Assembly (NCBI RefSeq): GCF_003315035.1
Contig: NZ_QNRE01000014.1
Location: 124,001 to 188,000 of the forward strand
Reading direction: 5' to 3'
Origin: Nocardia puris
Lineage (GTDB): Bacteria > Actinomycetota > Actinomycetes > Mycobacteriales > Mycobacteriaceae
Length of the DNA: 64,000 nt
A program made the translations under genes and the position numbers. This document shows, one piece after another, positions 41,538 to 50,789 of this stretch (positions are counted from its first letter, which is position 1; the number at the start of each line of letters is the position of its first letter). The notes beneath the pieces were generated by a model. It had not been told where the DNA came from, did not search any database, and worked only from the letters and a program-made list of their open reading frames with translations.

Positions 41538-44500
41538 TCACACCTGCCTGCGCAAACGCAACCCACGCGGTGTCGCCGCGAACCCCGCCTCGGTGAGGAA
41601 TGTGGCGAAGGTGTTGCCATGCACGGATTCTCCGTCGACGCGATCGATCACCAGCGAATCCACCTTGCGGTGGCGCACCAGCCCGGCCAATGCGGCGGCG
41701 GCCGCGGTGCGCACGTCGGGGTCCTCGGTGAAGGTGAGCAGGGTCTTGCCGCCGCGCTCCAGGTACAGCGCCAGGTCGCCGTCCACCAGGACGACCAGCG
41801 CGCCCGCCTTGCGCCCCGGGCGGTGCCCGCCCTCGGCGTCGCCCTTGGGCCAGGGCAGGGCCGCGCCGTAGGGGTTGGCCGGATCGCACGCCGCCAGCGC
41901 CACCGCTTTCGGGGCGCGGTGCGCGTCGGCGCGGTCGTCGAAGGAGCGCAACCGGTCGACCACATCGGTGGTGGAGAATTGCGCGCCGCCGAGTGAGTCG
42001 ATGAAATACCCACGGCGACAACGGCCCCGGTCCTCGAACTCGGTGAGCACGCGATATATGAGCGCGAAACCGCCCGCCACACCCTCGCTCTGCACCGACC
42101 CCCTGGTGAGCACGCCGTAGCGTTCGAGCAGGGTGTCGGCGGTGGCGTGGGCGCGAATCGTGTTGTCGGCGACGCGGTCCGGCAGCAGCGACCAGCGGCC
42201 CGCGACGGCGGGCGGTCCGGTGCGGGTCGGCATGCTCGGGCGCGGCAGGTACGCGCGTCCGCGCGGGGTGCGGCGCGGTGAGCGGTGCGCGGTGGTGGTG
42301 CGCGCCGTTCCGGACAGCAGCGCGCGCACCGGGGCGAACGTGTCGCCGGACACCACACCGGCCCACACCAGTTCCCATAGCGCGGCGGCCACGGCGGTGT
42401 CGTCCAGCACGCCGGTGGCGTCGGACAGCTGACGGAAGAAGTACGCGCCGCCGCCGTGCAGAACCGGTGGAAGACTTGCCGTTTCGGCGCTCGGCGCGAG
42501 CGAGGCGCCCAGCGCCTCCAGCAGGCGCAGGTGAGTTTCGGAGAGTTCGATCTCGTCGGGCGGCGGGAGGGTGAACCCGGCCTGGTCGGCCAGGTGCAGC
42601 GCGATCCACCCGTCCTTCGCGGTGATCGCCCCGTGCCCCGACCACAGCACCTCGCCCGTCGCGGTGAGTTCGTCCAGCATGGCGGGGCTGTAGTCGGTGA
42701 CCCGCGCGGGCAGCACCAGCGACTCCCAGGCCGACGCCGGAATCGGCACGCCCGCGAGCTGTTCCACCACGGCCGCGACACCGTCCACGCCGCGCAGTTC
42801 GCCGGTCCCGACGTGCTGCCAGGCGGGCAGGAACCGGCCCAGCGCCGCCGTCGGCACCGGCTCCACTTCATGCCGCGCGGCGGCCAGCGACCGGCGGCGC
42901 AACCGGCGCAGCACCTGCGCGTCGCACCACTCCCCACCGCTCGTGCCGGGCGTGAATTCGCCCTCCACGACGCGTTTCTCGGCCACCAACCGGAGCAACG
43001 CGGTCGCCGCCACGGCGGGCCCGATCCCGAACCGCGCCGCCACCGCCTCGGTGGTGAACGGCCCGTGCGTGCGCGCGTATCGGCCCACCAGGTCACCGAG
43101 TGGATCGGCCACCGGCTCGATGAACGCGGCGGGCGTGCCGATCGGCAGCGGCACGCCGAGCGCATCCCGCAATCGCGACGCGTCCTCCACCGCCGCCCAC
43201 CAGGCGCGCCCGGCGAATGAAACCTCCAGCGCGCGTTTCGCTTTCGCCAGTTCCGCGAACCACTCGTGCGCCGCGTCGAGAGCGGCCCGCTCGGCAAAAC
43301 CAGCCGCCCTCGCGGATTCCCCTGTCGCGGAGCCGGATTCAGGATGAACCTGAACCCCGGCGTGGTCTTCGTCGGCCCACGCGGCCGCACCCGACACGAC
43401 GCAGCGGGCCGCGGCCTCCTCCGGCGTCAGCGGCCCGAGCAGGCGCAGCAGGTCGGCCAGACCTTCGGCGTCGCGGGCGTGGCGTTCGGGGGTGAGGCGC
43501 TGGAGTTCGCGTTCGGTCTGGTCCAGCACCGCGGGGTCGAGCAGTTCGCGCAGTTCCACGCGACCCAGGAGTTCGGCGAGCAGGCTCGAGTCCAGGGAGA
43601 GGGCGGCGGCGCGGCGCTCGGCCAGCGGACTGTCGCCCTCGTACATGAACTGGCCGATGTAGTCGAAGAGCAGGGCGCCGGCGAACGGCGACGGCGTGGC
43701 GGTCTCCACTTCGATCAGTCGCACCTGCCGCCGCGCCACCCGGCCCAGCAGATCGCGCAGGCTCGGCAGGTCGTAGACGTCGCGCAGGCATTCGCGGACC
43801 GTCTCCAGCAGGATCGGGAAGTCGGGGAACTTGCGCGCCACATCCAGCAGCTGCGCCGACCGCTGCCGCTGCTGCCACAGCGGGGCGCGCTTGCCCGGAT
43901 CGCGGCGCGGCAACAGCAACGCCCGCGCCGCGCACTCCCGGAACCGCGACGCGAACAGCGCGGAGCCGCCGACCTGTTCGGTGACCACGTCGTCGATCTC
44001 GTCGGGCTCGAAGACGAACAGTTCGGCGCCGGGCGGGTCGTCGGTGGTGTCGGGCAGGCGCACCACGATCCCGTCGTCGGAGGCGGTCGGCGCGGCGTCC
44101 ACCCCGAACCGTTCCCGCAACCGCGACCCCACCGCCAGCGCCCACGGCGCGTGCACCGGCAACCCGTACGGCGAGTGCAGCACCAGCCGCCAATCCCCCA
44201 GCTCATCGCGGAACCGCTCCACCAGCAGCGTCCGATCCGTGGGCAGCTGCCCGGTCGCGGCGCGCTGATCCTCCAGCAACGTCACCAGATTCGCGGTCGC
44301 GTTCCCATCCAGCCCCGCCCGCGCGACGATTCCGGCCAGCCCCTTGGCGGAACCCCCTGCACCACTTCGCTTTCCAGACTTGCCAGGCGGCCGGCCCGCA
44401 CCACCGGCATCACCCGCACCCGCACTGACGCCAGTCTCCGCCTGCCCGCCCCCACCGCGCACGCCCCCAGCAGCACTCGCCGACCGACCCTGCCGAACAC

Positions 44501-46445
44501 CGGCGGACCGCAGTTCTTCAACCCCACCGGAATCCGTTGCCTCCCGCGCACTTCCGCCGCGCTCCAGCTCCGCCGCGAACGCCGCCGACTCCCGCCCCGC
44601 CACCCGCACGAATTCCCCCAGCGCGGCGCCCAATTCGGCCGGGCGGCCGAGACCGTCCCCGTGCCAGAAGGGCAATCGGCCGGGCTGTCCGAACGCCGGG
44701 GTGACGAGCACCCGGTCGAAGGTGATCTCCTCGATGCGCCAACTCGTCGCGCCCAAAGCGAACACGTCGCCGACACGCGACTCGTACACCATCTCCTCGT
44801 CGAGTTCGCCCACCCGCGACTGCCGTTCGCCCACCATGTACACCGCGAACATGCCGCGGTCGGGGATCGCGCCGCCCGAGGTGACGGCCAGCCGCTGCGC
44901 GCCGGGGCGTCCAGTGAGGGTGCCCGCGTCGCGGTCCCAGACGAGCCGGGGACGCAGCTCGGCGAACTCGTCGGACGGGTAGCGCCCCGCCAGCAGATCC
45001 AGCACCGATTCGTACGCCGAGCGCGGCAGTTCCGCGTAACTGCCCGTGCCGCGCACCACGGTGAACCAGGCGTCGACGTCGAGGGGTTCCAGCGCGCAGG
45101 CCGCCACCGTCTGCTGGGCCAGAATGTCCAACGGGTGCGCGGGAATTCGCAACTCCTCGATCTGCCCCGACACCATCCGCTGCGCCGCCACCGCGCAGTG
45201 GATCACGTCGGTGCGATGCTTCGGGAACAGCACCCCGCGCGAGATCTCGCCGACCTGGTGCCCGGCGCGCCCGATCCGCTGCAACCCGCTCGCCACCGAC
45301 GGCGGCGCCTCGACCTGCACCACCAGATCCACCGCGCCCATATCGATGCCGAGCTCGAGACTGCTGGTGGCGACCACACACCGCAGCCGCCCGCTCTTGA
45401 GATCGTCCTCGATGACGGCGCGCTGCTCCTTGCTCACCGACCCGTGGTGCGCGCGAGCCAGCAACTGCTCGGCCCCGCGATTCACCTCGGTGGTGGAACC
45501 GAGCTGCGCGGGCGGCGCGACCGGGCCGCGCGGCTCGGGGTCGGTTTCCAGGCGGGTGGCGTACTCCTCGTTGAGCCGGGCGGTGAGCCGCTCGGCGAGC
45601 CGGCGCGAGTTCGCGAACACGATCGAGGACCGGTGCGCCAGCACCAGATCGACGATGGCCTCGTCCACGTGCGGCCAGATCGAGCCGGGCTGGTCGGACT
45701 CGCCGGGCTCGGTCATATCGGGCACCGGCACGCGCACCGACAGGTCGAAGGTCTTGGGCGCGGGCGGCGACACGATGGTGATCGGTGCGCGCCCCACCAG
45801 GAACCGGCCCACCTCCTCCGGCGGCCGCACGGTGGCCGAGAGCCCGACGCGCTGGGCGGGCCGCTCGGTGAGCCCGTCCAGCCGGGCCAGCGAGAGCGCC
45901 AGGTGCGACCCGCGTTTGGACCCCGCGATGGCGTGCACCTCGTCGACGATCACGGTGCGCACCGTGCGCAAGGTCTTCCGCGCGGCCGAGGTGAGCAGCA
46001 GGAACAGCGATTCGGGCGTGGTGATGAGGATGTCGGGCGGCTTGCGCTGCATGGCGCGGCGCTCGGCCGGACCGGTGTCGCCCGACCGCACACCCACGGT
46101 GATCTCGGGCGGTTCGAGACCCAGGCGCTTGGCCGTCTGTGTGACTCCCACCAGCGGCGCGCGCAGATTGCGTTCCACGTCCACGGCCAGCGCCTTCAGG
46201 GGCGACACATACAGCACGGTGGTGCCGTCGGCGATCTCCTCCGGACTCCGCGCGGCGAGCCGGTCGATCGCCCACAGGAACGCCGAGAGCGTCTTGCCCG
46301 ACCCGGTCGGAGCCACCACCAGGGTGTGCTCCCCCGCCGCGATGGCCCGCCACGCCCCCAGCTGGGCCGAGGTGGGGGCCGGGAACGCACCGTCGAACCA
46401 CTCGCGCGTCGCGCGGGAGAACTCGGCGGTGGTGAACGAGGGCAT
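41538..46445 (-). CDS. lhr: Large ATP-dependent helicase Lhr
   Basis: 1635 residues from ATG 46445 (GTG 46460 is possible). Superfamily 2 motifs: I APTGSGKT (45-52), II DEVH (168-171), III GLSATVRPP, IV SSIVFANSRRLAE, V VATSSLELGIDMGAVDLV, VI QRIGRAGHQVG. Winged-helix and Lhr-core beta-barrel domains follow, with a long C-terminal region as in the mycobacterial 1500-residue form. A Gly/Ala/Ser-rich stretch of about 70 residues (44340-44570) interrupts the middle and looks like an unstructured linker insert. Lhr is a 3'-5' helicase of DNA repair and prefers RNA:DNA hybrids. It is followed by the Nei-type glycosylase. Confidence 0.93.
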   Translation of the reverse strand: MPSFTTAEFSRATREWFDGAFPAPTSAQLGAWRAIAAGEHTLVVAPTGSGKTLSAFLWAIDRLAARSPEEIADGTTVLYVSPLKALAVDVERNLRAPLVGVTQTAKRLGLEPPEITVGVRSGDTGPAERRAMQRKPPDILITTPESLFLLLTSAARKTLRTVRTVIVDEVHAIAGSKRGSHLALSLARLDGLTERPAQRVGLSATVRPPEEVGRFLVGRAPITIVSPPAPKTFDLSVRVPVPDMTEPGESDQPGSIWPHVDEAIVDLVLAHRSSIVFANSRRLAERLTARLNEEYATRLETDPEPRGPVAPPAQLGSTTEVNRGAEQLLARAHHGSVSKEQRAVIEDDLKSGRLRCVVATSSLELGIDMGAVDLVVQVEAPPSVASGLQRIGRAGHQVGEISRGVLFPKHRTDVIHCAVAAQRMVSGQIEELRIPAHPLDILAQQTVAACALEPLDVDAWFTVVRGTGSYAELPRSAYESVLDLLAGRYPSDEFAELRPRLVWDRDAGTLTGRPGAQRLAVTSGGAIPDRGMFAVYMVGERQSRVGELDEEMVYESRVGDVFALGATSWRIEEITFDRVLVTPAFGQPGRLPFWHGDGLGRPAELGAALGEFVRVAGRESAAFAAELERGGSAREATDSGGVEELRSAGVRQGRSASAAGGVRGGGGQAETGVSAGAGDAGGAGRPPGKSGKRSGAGGSAKGLAGIVARAGLDGNATANLVTLLEDQRAATGQLPTDRTLLVERFRDELGDWRLVLHSPYGLPVHAPWALAVGSRLRERFGVDAAPTASDDGIVVRLPDTTDDPPGAELFVFEPDEIDDVVTEQVGGSALFASRFRECAARALLLPRRDPGKRAPLWQQRQRSAQLLDVARKFPDFPILLETVRECLRDVYDLPSLRDLLGRVARRQVRLIEVETATPSPFAGALLFDYIGQFMYEGDSPLAERRAAALSLDSSLLAELLGRVELRELLDPAVLDQTERELQRLTPERHARDAEGLADLLRLLGPLTPEEAAARCVVSGAAAWADEDHAGVQVHPESGSATGESARAAGFAERAALDAAHEWFAELAKAKRALEVSFAGRAWWAAVEDASRLRDALGVPLPIGTPAAFIEPVADPLGDLVGRYARTHGPFTTEAVAARFGIGPAVAATALLRLVAEKRVVEGEFTPGTSGGEWCDAQVLRRLRRRSLAAARHEVEPVPTAALGRFLPAWQHVGTGELRGVDGVAAVVEQLAGVPIPASAWESLVLPARVTDYSPAMLDELTATGEVLWSGHGAITAKDGWIALHLADQAGFTLPPPDEIELSETHLRLLEALGASLAPSAETASLPPVLHGGGAYFFRQLSDATGVLDDTAVAAALWELVWAGVVSGDTFAPVRALLSGTARTTTAHRSPRRTPRGRAYLPRPSMPTRTGPPAVAGRWSLLPDRVADNTIRAHATADTLLERYGVLTRGSVQSEGVAGGFALIYRVLTEFEDRGRCRRGYFIDSLGGAQFSTTDVVDRLRSFDDRADAHRAPKAVALAACDPANPYGAALPWPKGDAEGGHRPGRKAGALVVLVDGDLALYLERGGKTLLTFTEDPDVRTAAAAALAGLVRHRKVDSLVIDRVDGESVHGNTFATFLTEAGFAATPRGLRLRRQV

Positions 46446-46546
46446 GGGATCAGTGTGCACCCGCCCACCGACACCGCACCCCGCACAGCCCTGTTCACCT
46501 GCGGAATTCCATCCTTCGGCCCGCGCAGCGTCGTACGCTTCCCTGC

Positions 46547-47092
46547 GTGCGGAAGGTGCTCAGACTCGATCTGGTCAGCCATGGCATGACCGAGGCGACG
46601 CGCAAGGCACGGTTCCCGGTCGACGAGTCCCTCACGGAGGCGGGCCGGCGCGCCCTCTCGTCGTGCGCTCCCCTCGGCGCCGCCCGCGTCCTCACCGGAC
46701 CGGAGCGCCGCGCCGTCGAGACCGCCGCGCAGCTGGGGCTGACGGGTGAGCGCGACGCCCGGCTGCGCGATCTGGACGCGGGCGCGTGGCGGGGCGGCGA
46801 CCTGATGACGGTGCCGCAGGACGAGCTCTACCGGTGGCTCACCGACCCGTCCTACAAGGGCCACGGCGGCGAATCGGTGACCGAGCTGATCGAGCGGACC
46901 AGGTACTGGATGGCCGAGATCGCCTCCGAGGGCATGTCCACCGTCGCCGTCACCCACCCCGCGGTGGTCCGGGCGGCGCTGCTGGTGACGCTGGACTCGC
47001 CGCCGAAGTCGTTCTGGCGGATCGATGTGCCGCCGGGGCACGTCACCCGCCTGCACTATCGCGGCGAGTGGACGCTGCACTTCACGCCCTGA
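46547..47092 (+). CDS. Histidine-phosphatase-superfamily protein with altered RHG motif
   Basis: 181 residues from GTG 46547. The fold follows the phosphoglycerate-mutase pattern: LRLDLVSHGMTEATRKARFP at the N terminus, VLTGPERRAVETAAQLGL, DLDAGAWRGGDL and the C-terminal VAVTHPAVVRAAL with its second active-site His. The first catalytic motif reads SHG rather than RHG, so the phosphate-binding Arg is missing, though the nucleophilic His is present. I believe relatives in related genera share this change. It may be a phosphatase with altered specificity or a binding protein. Confidence 0.8.
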   Translation: MRKVLRLDLVSHGMTEATRKARFPVDESLTEAGRRALSSCAPLGAARVLTGPERRAVETAAQLGLTGERDARLRDLDAGAWRGGDLMTVPQDELYRWLTDPSYKGHGGESVTELIERTRYWMAEIASEGMSTVAVTHPAVVRAALLVTLDSPPKSFWRIDVPPGHVTRLHYRGEWTLHFTP

Positions 47093-47093
47093 C

Positions 47094-47708
47094 TCAGCGC
47101 GCCGGTTCGCGCACCGCGCTCAACAGCAACCGCACCGCGTCGGTGACCACCCGCGCCGACACGGTGGGGTCGATCGCGCGCTGGATGCCGACGCCGAGCC
47201 CGAGACTCAGCACCGTGGCCGCGGCATCCTCGGGCGACAGGGGCAACGACAGGCCGAGATCGTCCGCGAGCGTCTGCAATTGGGCCGCGACCGTGCCGCG
47301 CACCACGTCCAGCGCCGAGACCAGCGCGGCCCGCAGCTCCGGATCGTCGCGCGCGACGGTGGCGAACTCGAATTCGAGCATGGTCCAGCCCACGTCGCCC
47401 AGCGTCCGCTCGGCCCAGGACTGGAAGCGGGCGAGCCGGGCCTCGAGGTCGTCGGACCCGGCGAGCAGGTCGGTCACCTCGGCGAACTTGGTGGCGTGGA
47501 TGAGCGCGAGCACCTCGAGGCACAGCTCCTTCTTGGTGCGGAAGTTGGAGTAGACCGCGCCCTTGGAGTAGCCGGCCTCCTCGGCGACGCGCTCCATGGA
47601 GGTTTTGGCGTAGCCCTCGGCGAGGAACAGGTCGCGGGCGGTCGCGAGCAGGTCGGCCCGGGTGCGGGCCTGACTCTGCGACCTGGTCAGTCGTGCCATG
47701 CCGGACAT
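47094..47708 (-). CDS. TetR-family regulator
   Basis: 204 residues; ATG 47708 (or 47699). N-terminal HTH: SQARTRADLLATARDLFLAEGYAKTSMERVAEEAGYSKGAVYSNFRTKKELCLEVL. The C-terminal half resembles regulators of the TetR_C group with an alpha-helical ligand cavity. It ends two bases from the phosphatase stop (convergent) and is divergent from the patatin-like gene. The 60-base gap holds the inverted repeat 47726-47748, so it probably controls the patatin-SDR pair. Confidence 0.88.
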   Translation of the reverse strand: MSGMARLTRSQSQARTRADLLATARDLFLAEGYAKTSMERVAEEAGYSKGAVYSNFRTKKELCLEVLALIHATKFAEVTDLLAGSDDLEARLARFQSWAERTLGDVGWTMLEFEFATVARDDPELRAALVSALDVVRGTVAAQLQTLADDLGLSLPLSPEDAAATVLSLGLGVGIQRAIDPTVSARVVTDAVRLLLSAVREPAR

Positions 47709-47725
47709 TCTACGTACCGCCAGAT

Positions 47726-47748
47726 TTCAAATACCGGGAGAATTTGAA
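47726..47748. promoter_or_regulatory. Probable TetR operator
   Basis: Perfect arms TTCAAAT and ATTTGAA with a nine-base spacer, strikingly AT-rich for this genome. It lies between the divergent TetR and patatin genes, just upstream of the latter's TAGTGT box (47755-47760). Confidence 0.65.
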
Positions 47749-47768
47749 TTCTGCTAGTGTGCGGAACC

Positions 47769-48716
47769 ATGGGTAACAAGAATGGGCCACAGCGGCGTGG
47801 TCTCGCCATCGGCTGCGGCGGCACGGTGGGCGCGGCGTGGATCGTGGCGGCGCTGGCCGCCGTGCGCGACGTGCTCGACTGGGATCCGCGCGAGGCCGAG
47901 GTGCTGCTGGGCACCTCGGCGGGCGCGGAGCTGGTCACCATGCTCGGCAGCGGAATCTCCGTGGACGAACTCGTCGCGATGCAGGAAGGCCGCACCACGC
48001 GTCCCTCGCTGCTCGCGCACCTGCGCGACGCACCAGGCCGCTTCCCGCCGCTGCCGCGCCCCTGGCCCGCGTCTCCCCTCCTGAGCCTGCGCGGAGCCGG
48101 CTCGGCGCAGCGGGTGCTCACCGCGGGCAGCGGGCTGCTGCCGACCGGCCGCGGTGACGCGAGCTGGTTGCAGCGGCTCGCCGAAGCGCTGAACCCCGGG
48201 CGGGAGTGGGTGCCGCATCCGGCGACCTGGCTCGTGAGCATGGACAACGCGTCCGGCGAACGGGTGCCGTTCGGCGCGTCCTGGGCGCCGCCCGCGACCC
48301 TCGGCGCGGCCCTGCGCGCGTCGTGGGCGATCCCCGGCTGGTTCCCGCCCGTCCGGATCGGCGACCGGCACTACGTGGACGGCGGCGCGGGCTCCACCGC
48401 CTCGGCCGACCTGCTCGCCACGGCCGGACTCGACGAGGTCGTGGTGCTGGTGCCGATGGCCTCGACCGAACCCGTCCCCGCCACCGGCCCCGGCCACTTC
48501 CTGGAACGCCAACTGCGCGACCGTATGAGCGCCCGGCTCGACCAGGAACTCACCGTGCTGCGCGCGGCGGGCGTGCGCACCCTCGTGCTCGGCGCGACCG
48601 CCGAGGATCTCGCGGTGATGGGCCCCAACTTCATGGACGGCCGTCGCGCGCGCGACACCTTCCGCCACAGTCTGCGCAGCACCCGCCGCGCCCTCGAACA
48701 AGGAGTGTTCGCGTGA
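47769..48716 (+). CDS. Patatin-like phospholipase
   Basis: 315 residues. I choose ATG 47769 because a TAGTGT box lies eight bases upstream, suiting a leaderless start; GTG 47757 is the alternative. Motifs: oxyanion loop GCGGTVGAAW, nucleophile elbow GTSAG, and the Asp of the dyad in YVDGGAGSTASADLL (DGG). It is an acyl hydrolase on phospholipid or similar ester. Its stop overlaps the SDR start by GTGA, giving a two-gene operon under the divergent TetR. Confidence 0.88.
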   Translation: MGNKNGPQRRGLAIGCGGTVGAAWIVAALAAVRDVLDWDPREAEVLLGTSAGAELVTMLGSGISVDELVAMQEGRTTRPSLLAHLRDAPGRFPPLPRPWPASPLLSLRGAGSAQRVLTAGSGLLPTGRGDASWLQRLAEALNPGREWVPHPATWLVSMDNASGERVPFGASWAPPATLGAALRASWAIPGWFPPVRIGDRHYVDGGAGSTASADLLATAGLDEVVVLVPMASTEPVPATGPGHFLERQLRDRMSARLDQELTVLRAAGVRTLVLGATAEDLAVMGPNFMDGRRARDTFRHSLRSTRRALEQGVFA

Positions 48717-49561
48717 GAATCCTCGGTCACGGTTATCCCGATATCGACCTGCGCGCGGCCACCGTGCTGATCACCGGCGGCGGGCGCGGCATCGGCTTCG
48801 CCACCGCCGAGCGCTTCGCGAACGCGGGCGCCGCGGTGGCGATCGCCGACGTGGACGCCGCCGCCGCCGAGACCGCGGCCGCCGCGATCGGCGGGCGCGC
48901 CTACGCCCTCGACGTGCGCGAGCGCGAGCGCTGGGACGCGGTGGTCGCCGACCTCGGGCGGGTGGACGTGCTGGTCAATAACGCGGGCGTGATGCCGGCG
49001 GGCGCGTTCCTGGACGAGCCCGACGCGGTCGGTCGCGCGACCGTGGACATCAACGTGTGGGGGCTCATCCACGGGATGCGCGCCGTCGCGCCGGGGATGC
49101 TCCAGCGCGGATTCGGGCACATCGTGAACGTCGCGTCGCTGGCGGGCAAGGTCCCGATCCCCGGCCTCGCCGTCTACAACGCGAGCAAGTTCGCGGCCGT
49201 GGGGCTCTCGGCCGCCACGCGCCTGGAATTCGCGGGCGGCGGGGTGAGCGTGAGCTGCGTGCTGCCCTCGGCCGTGCGCACCCGGCTCTCGTCGGGGCTG
49301 ACGCTCGGCAAGGGCCTGCCCACCGTCGACCCCGAGGACGTGGCCGCCGCCATCCTGCGCACCTGCCAGACCCGCGCCGCCGAGACCGCCGTGCCCAACT
49401 ATCTCGCCCCGCTCGACATCGCCCTGGCCGCCGCACCCGAACGCGCCGTCCACCTCGTCCGCCGCCTCTTCGACGGCGACCGCGCCCTGCACCCGGCCGA
49501 CGCGAAGGTCCGCACCGAGTACGAACAGCAGGTGCGCGCGATCACCGACCAGCCCGGCTGA
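48713..49561 (+). CDS. Short-chain dehydrogenase/reductase
   Basis: 282 residues from GTG 48713, with AAGGAG inside the patatin gene. Classical SDR: cofactor motif TGGGRGIG, NNAGV, catalytic Ser in IVNVASLAGK and YNASK (Tyr and Lys). AIADVDA after beta-2 has an acidic residue, favouring NAD. The extra C terminus (about 60 residues, LVRRLFDGDRALHPADAKVRTEYEQQV) is found in mycolata SDRs of unknown substrate. Co-translated with the patatin-like lipase, it may oxidise or reduce the lipid-derived alcohol. Confidence 0.88.
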   Translation: MRILGHGYPDIDLRAATVLITGGGRGIGFATAERFANAGAAVAIADVDAAAAETAAAAIGGRAYALDVRERERWDAVVADLGRVDVLVNNAGVMPAGAFLDEPDAVGRATVDINVWGLIHGMRAVAPGMLQRGFGHIVNVASLAGKVPIPGLAVYNASKFAAVGLSAATRLEFAGGGVSVSCVLPSAVRTRLSSGLTLGKGLPTVDPEDVAAAILRTCQTRAAETAVPNYLAPLDIALAAAPERAVHLVRRLFDGDRALHPADAKVRTEYEQQVRAITDQPG

Positions 49562-49617
49562 CAAGTCGTTACTCACTCCAACCGGGCGCACCCTGACAGC
49601 GACGTCAGGGTGCGCCT

Positions 49618-49858
49618 GCCGTATACCTCCCGGCAGCGTCGCAGCCGCGGCGACGACCTCACCCCCGCCGGTGTCGAGATCCAGCACCGAGCGCACCCCA
49701 CTCAGCCGGGCCGGCAGCAGACGCGCGAAGCCCCATGGCGGGCGTTCCTCCGTCACGCGCCAGTCCAGCCAGCCGAACCCCCAGCCGCTGACGTCCGCCG
49801 CCTCGGCCGGATCCACGAGGTTCGCCCGCCGAAGCTGTTGCGCGCGTTTCTCGTTCAC
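49618..49858 (-). pseudogene. N-terminal fragment of a SAM-dependent methyltransferase
   Basis: From GTG 49858 the frame reads MNEKRAQQLRRANLVDPAEAADV and then GWGFGWLDWRVTEERPPWGF, ending with VRSVLDLDTGGGEVVAAA. This is the start of a class I methyltransferase (helical cap, then motif I DLDTGGGE). After about 80 codons the similarity stops and the frame continues antisense to the SDR, so two thirds of the domain is missing. Nothing else is visible in 49562-50002. Confidence 0.65.
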
Positions 49859-50002
49859 GCCGTCGCCGATCGTGCACGACGGCCGGAAATCTCTGCGTGC
49901 GGGCGGTCGCACTGCCAGTTGCCGATCAGTTGCTAACAATCGCGCGCCGCGGGACGACAGGCTGAGCGGCGGAACGATGATCACCCGACAGGAGCAGCGA
50001 CG

Positions 50003-50188
50003 ATGACGAGCCCGGCGGCGGCGCGCCCGCGTCCCCGGTTCGCGGTTGCGGCGCGCGTGTGCGCGGCACTGACCGCGACGGCGGCGACTCTCGCCTTCAG
50101 CTATCTGCTCCTGCATCAGCCGCCCTACGCGGGCACGCCGGAATCGCCCAGGCCGGGGATCATCGTCGGGCACCAGCCCGCACGATAA
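50003..50188 (+). CDS. Small single-helix membrane or secreted peptide (61 aa)
   Basis: ATG 50003 follows AGGAG at good spacing. Residues 14-37 (AVAARVCAALTATAATLAFSYLL) form one membrane helix or an uncleaved signal anchor, with a Pro/Gly-rich tail outside (PPYAGTPESPRPGIIVG). There are no known relatives. It ends three bases before an operator-like element of the next gene. Confidence 0.55.
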   Translation: MTSPAAARPRPRFAVAARVCAALTATAATLAFSYLLLHQPPYAGTPESPRPGIIVGHQPAR

Positions 50189-50190
50189 CT

Positions 50191-50219
50191 AGACCGGTCG
50201 TCATAATCCGAGGTACGGT
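50191..50219 (+). promoter_or_regulatory. Operator and -10 box of the TetR gene at 50226
   Basis: AGACCGGTCGTCATA with the palindrome GACCGGTC (50192-50199) resembles the TAGACCRGTC operators of LmrA/YxaF-type TetR proteins, the class to which the downstream gene belongs. TACGGT (50214-50219) stands six bases before its GTG, suiting a leaderless start and autoregulation. Confidence 0.6.
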
Positions 50220-50225
50220 GGGCCG

Positions 50226-50789
50226 GTGCCTCCTCGTACCGACTCGCGGCAGCGGTTCATCGACGCCGCCGCCGACCTCTTCCACACCCAGGGCTATCAC
50301 GCCACCGGACTGAACCAACTGGTCAGCGCCGGCGGCGCGCCCAAGGGCTCGCTCTACTTCCACTTCCCCGGCGGCAAGGAACAACTCGCCGCCGAAGCGC
50401 TCGCCAGATCGAGCGAACAGTTGCGCGACCTGCTGGCCGACGCGCTCGCCGCGGGCGACACCGACGCGGTGGTCGAGGCGCTGGCCGAGAACCTGCGCGC
50501 CTCCGACTTCCAGCGCGGCTGCCCGCTGGCCACCGTCGCACTGGACGCCTCGTCGGCGAGCGAACCCATCCGGCAGGCGTGCGCCGAGGGATTCGAATCC
50601 TGGCGCCTGGCGATCGCGGAGTTCGTGCGCCGCAAGGGCATCGAGGCCGCCCGCGCCGATGCCCTGTCCGTGCTCGCGCTCAGCATGATCGAAGGCGCGC
50701 TGCTGCTGGCCAGGACCCAGCGCGATCTCACACCGTTGCGGGTCGTCGCCGAACACCTGCGCACCACCTTGGAAAGCGAGCAGCCCTGA
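50226..50789 (+). CDS. TetR-family regulator, LmrA/YxaF-like
   Basis: 187 residues from a leaderless-type GTG. HTH: SRQRFIDAAADLFHTQGYHATGLNQLV, then GGAPKGSLYFHFPGGKEQLAAEAL. The C-terminal FQRGCPLATVALDASSASEPIRQACAEGFESW is the typical ligand domain with a conserved Cys (RGCP) of this class, which often senses reactive or aromatic compounds. It overlaps the metallo-hydrolase by one base, so it very probably regulates it. Confidence 0.88.
   Translation: MPPRTDSRQRFIDAAADLFHTQGYHATGLNQLVSAGGAPKGSLYFHFPGGKEQLAAEALARSSEQLRDLLADALAAGDTDAVVEALAENLRASDFQRGCPLATVALDASSASEPIRQACAEGFESWRLAIAEFVRRKGIEAARADALSVLALSMIEGALLLARTQRDLTPLRVVAEHLRTTLESEQP

Noticed and set aside
43266..46589. A 1107-codon plus-strand open frame
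   Set aside because: Antisense to lhr, whose six helicase motifs are intact.
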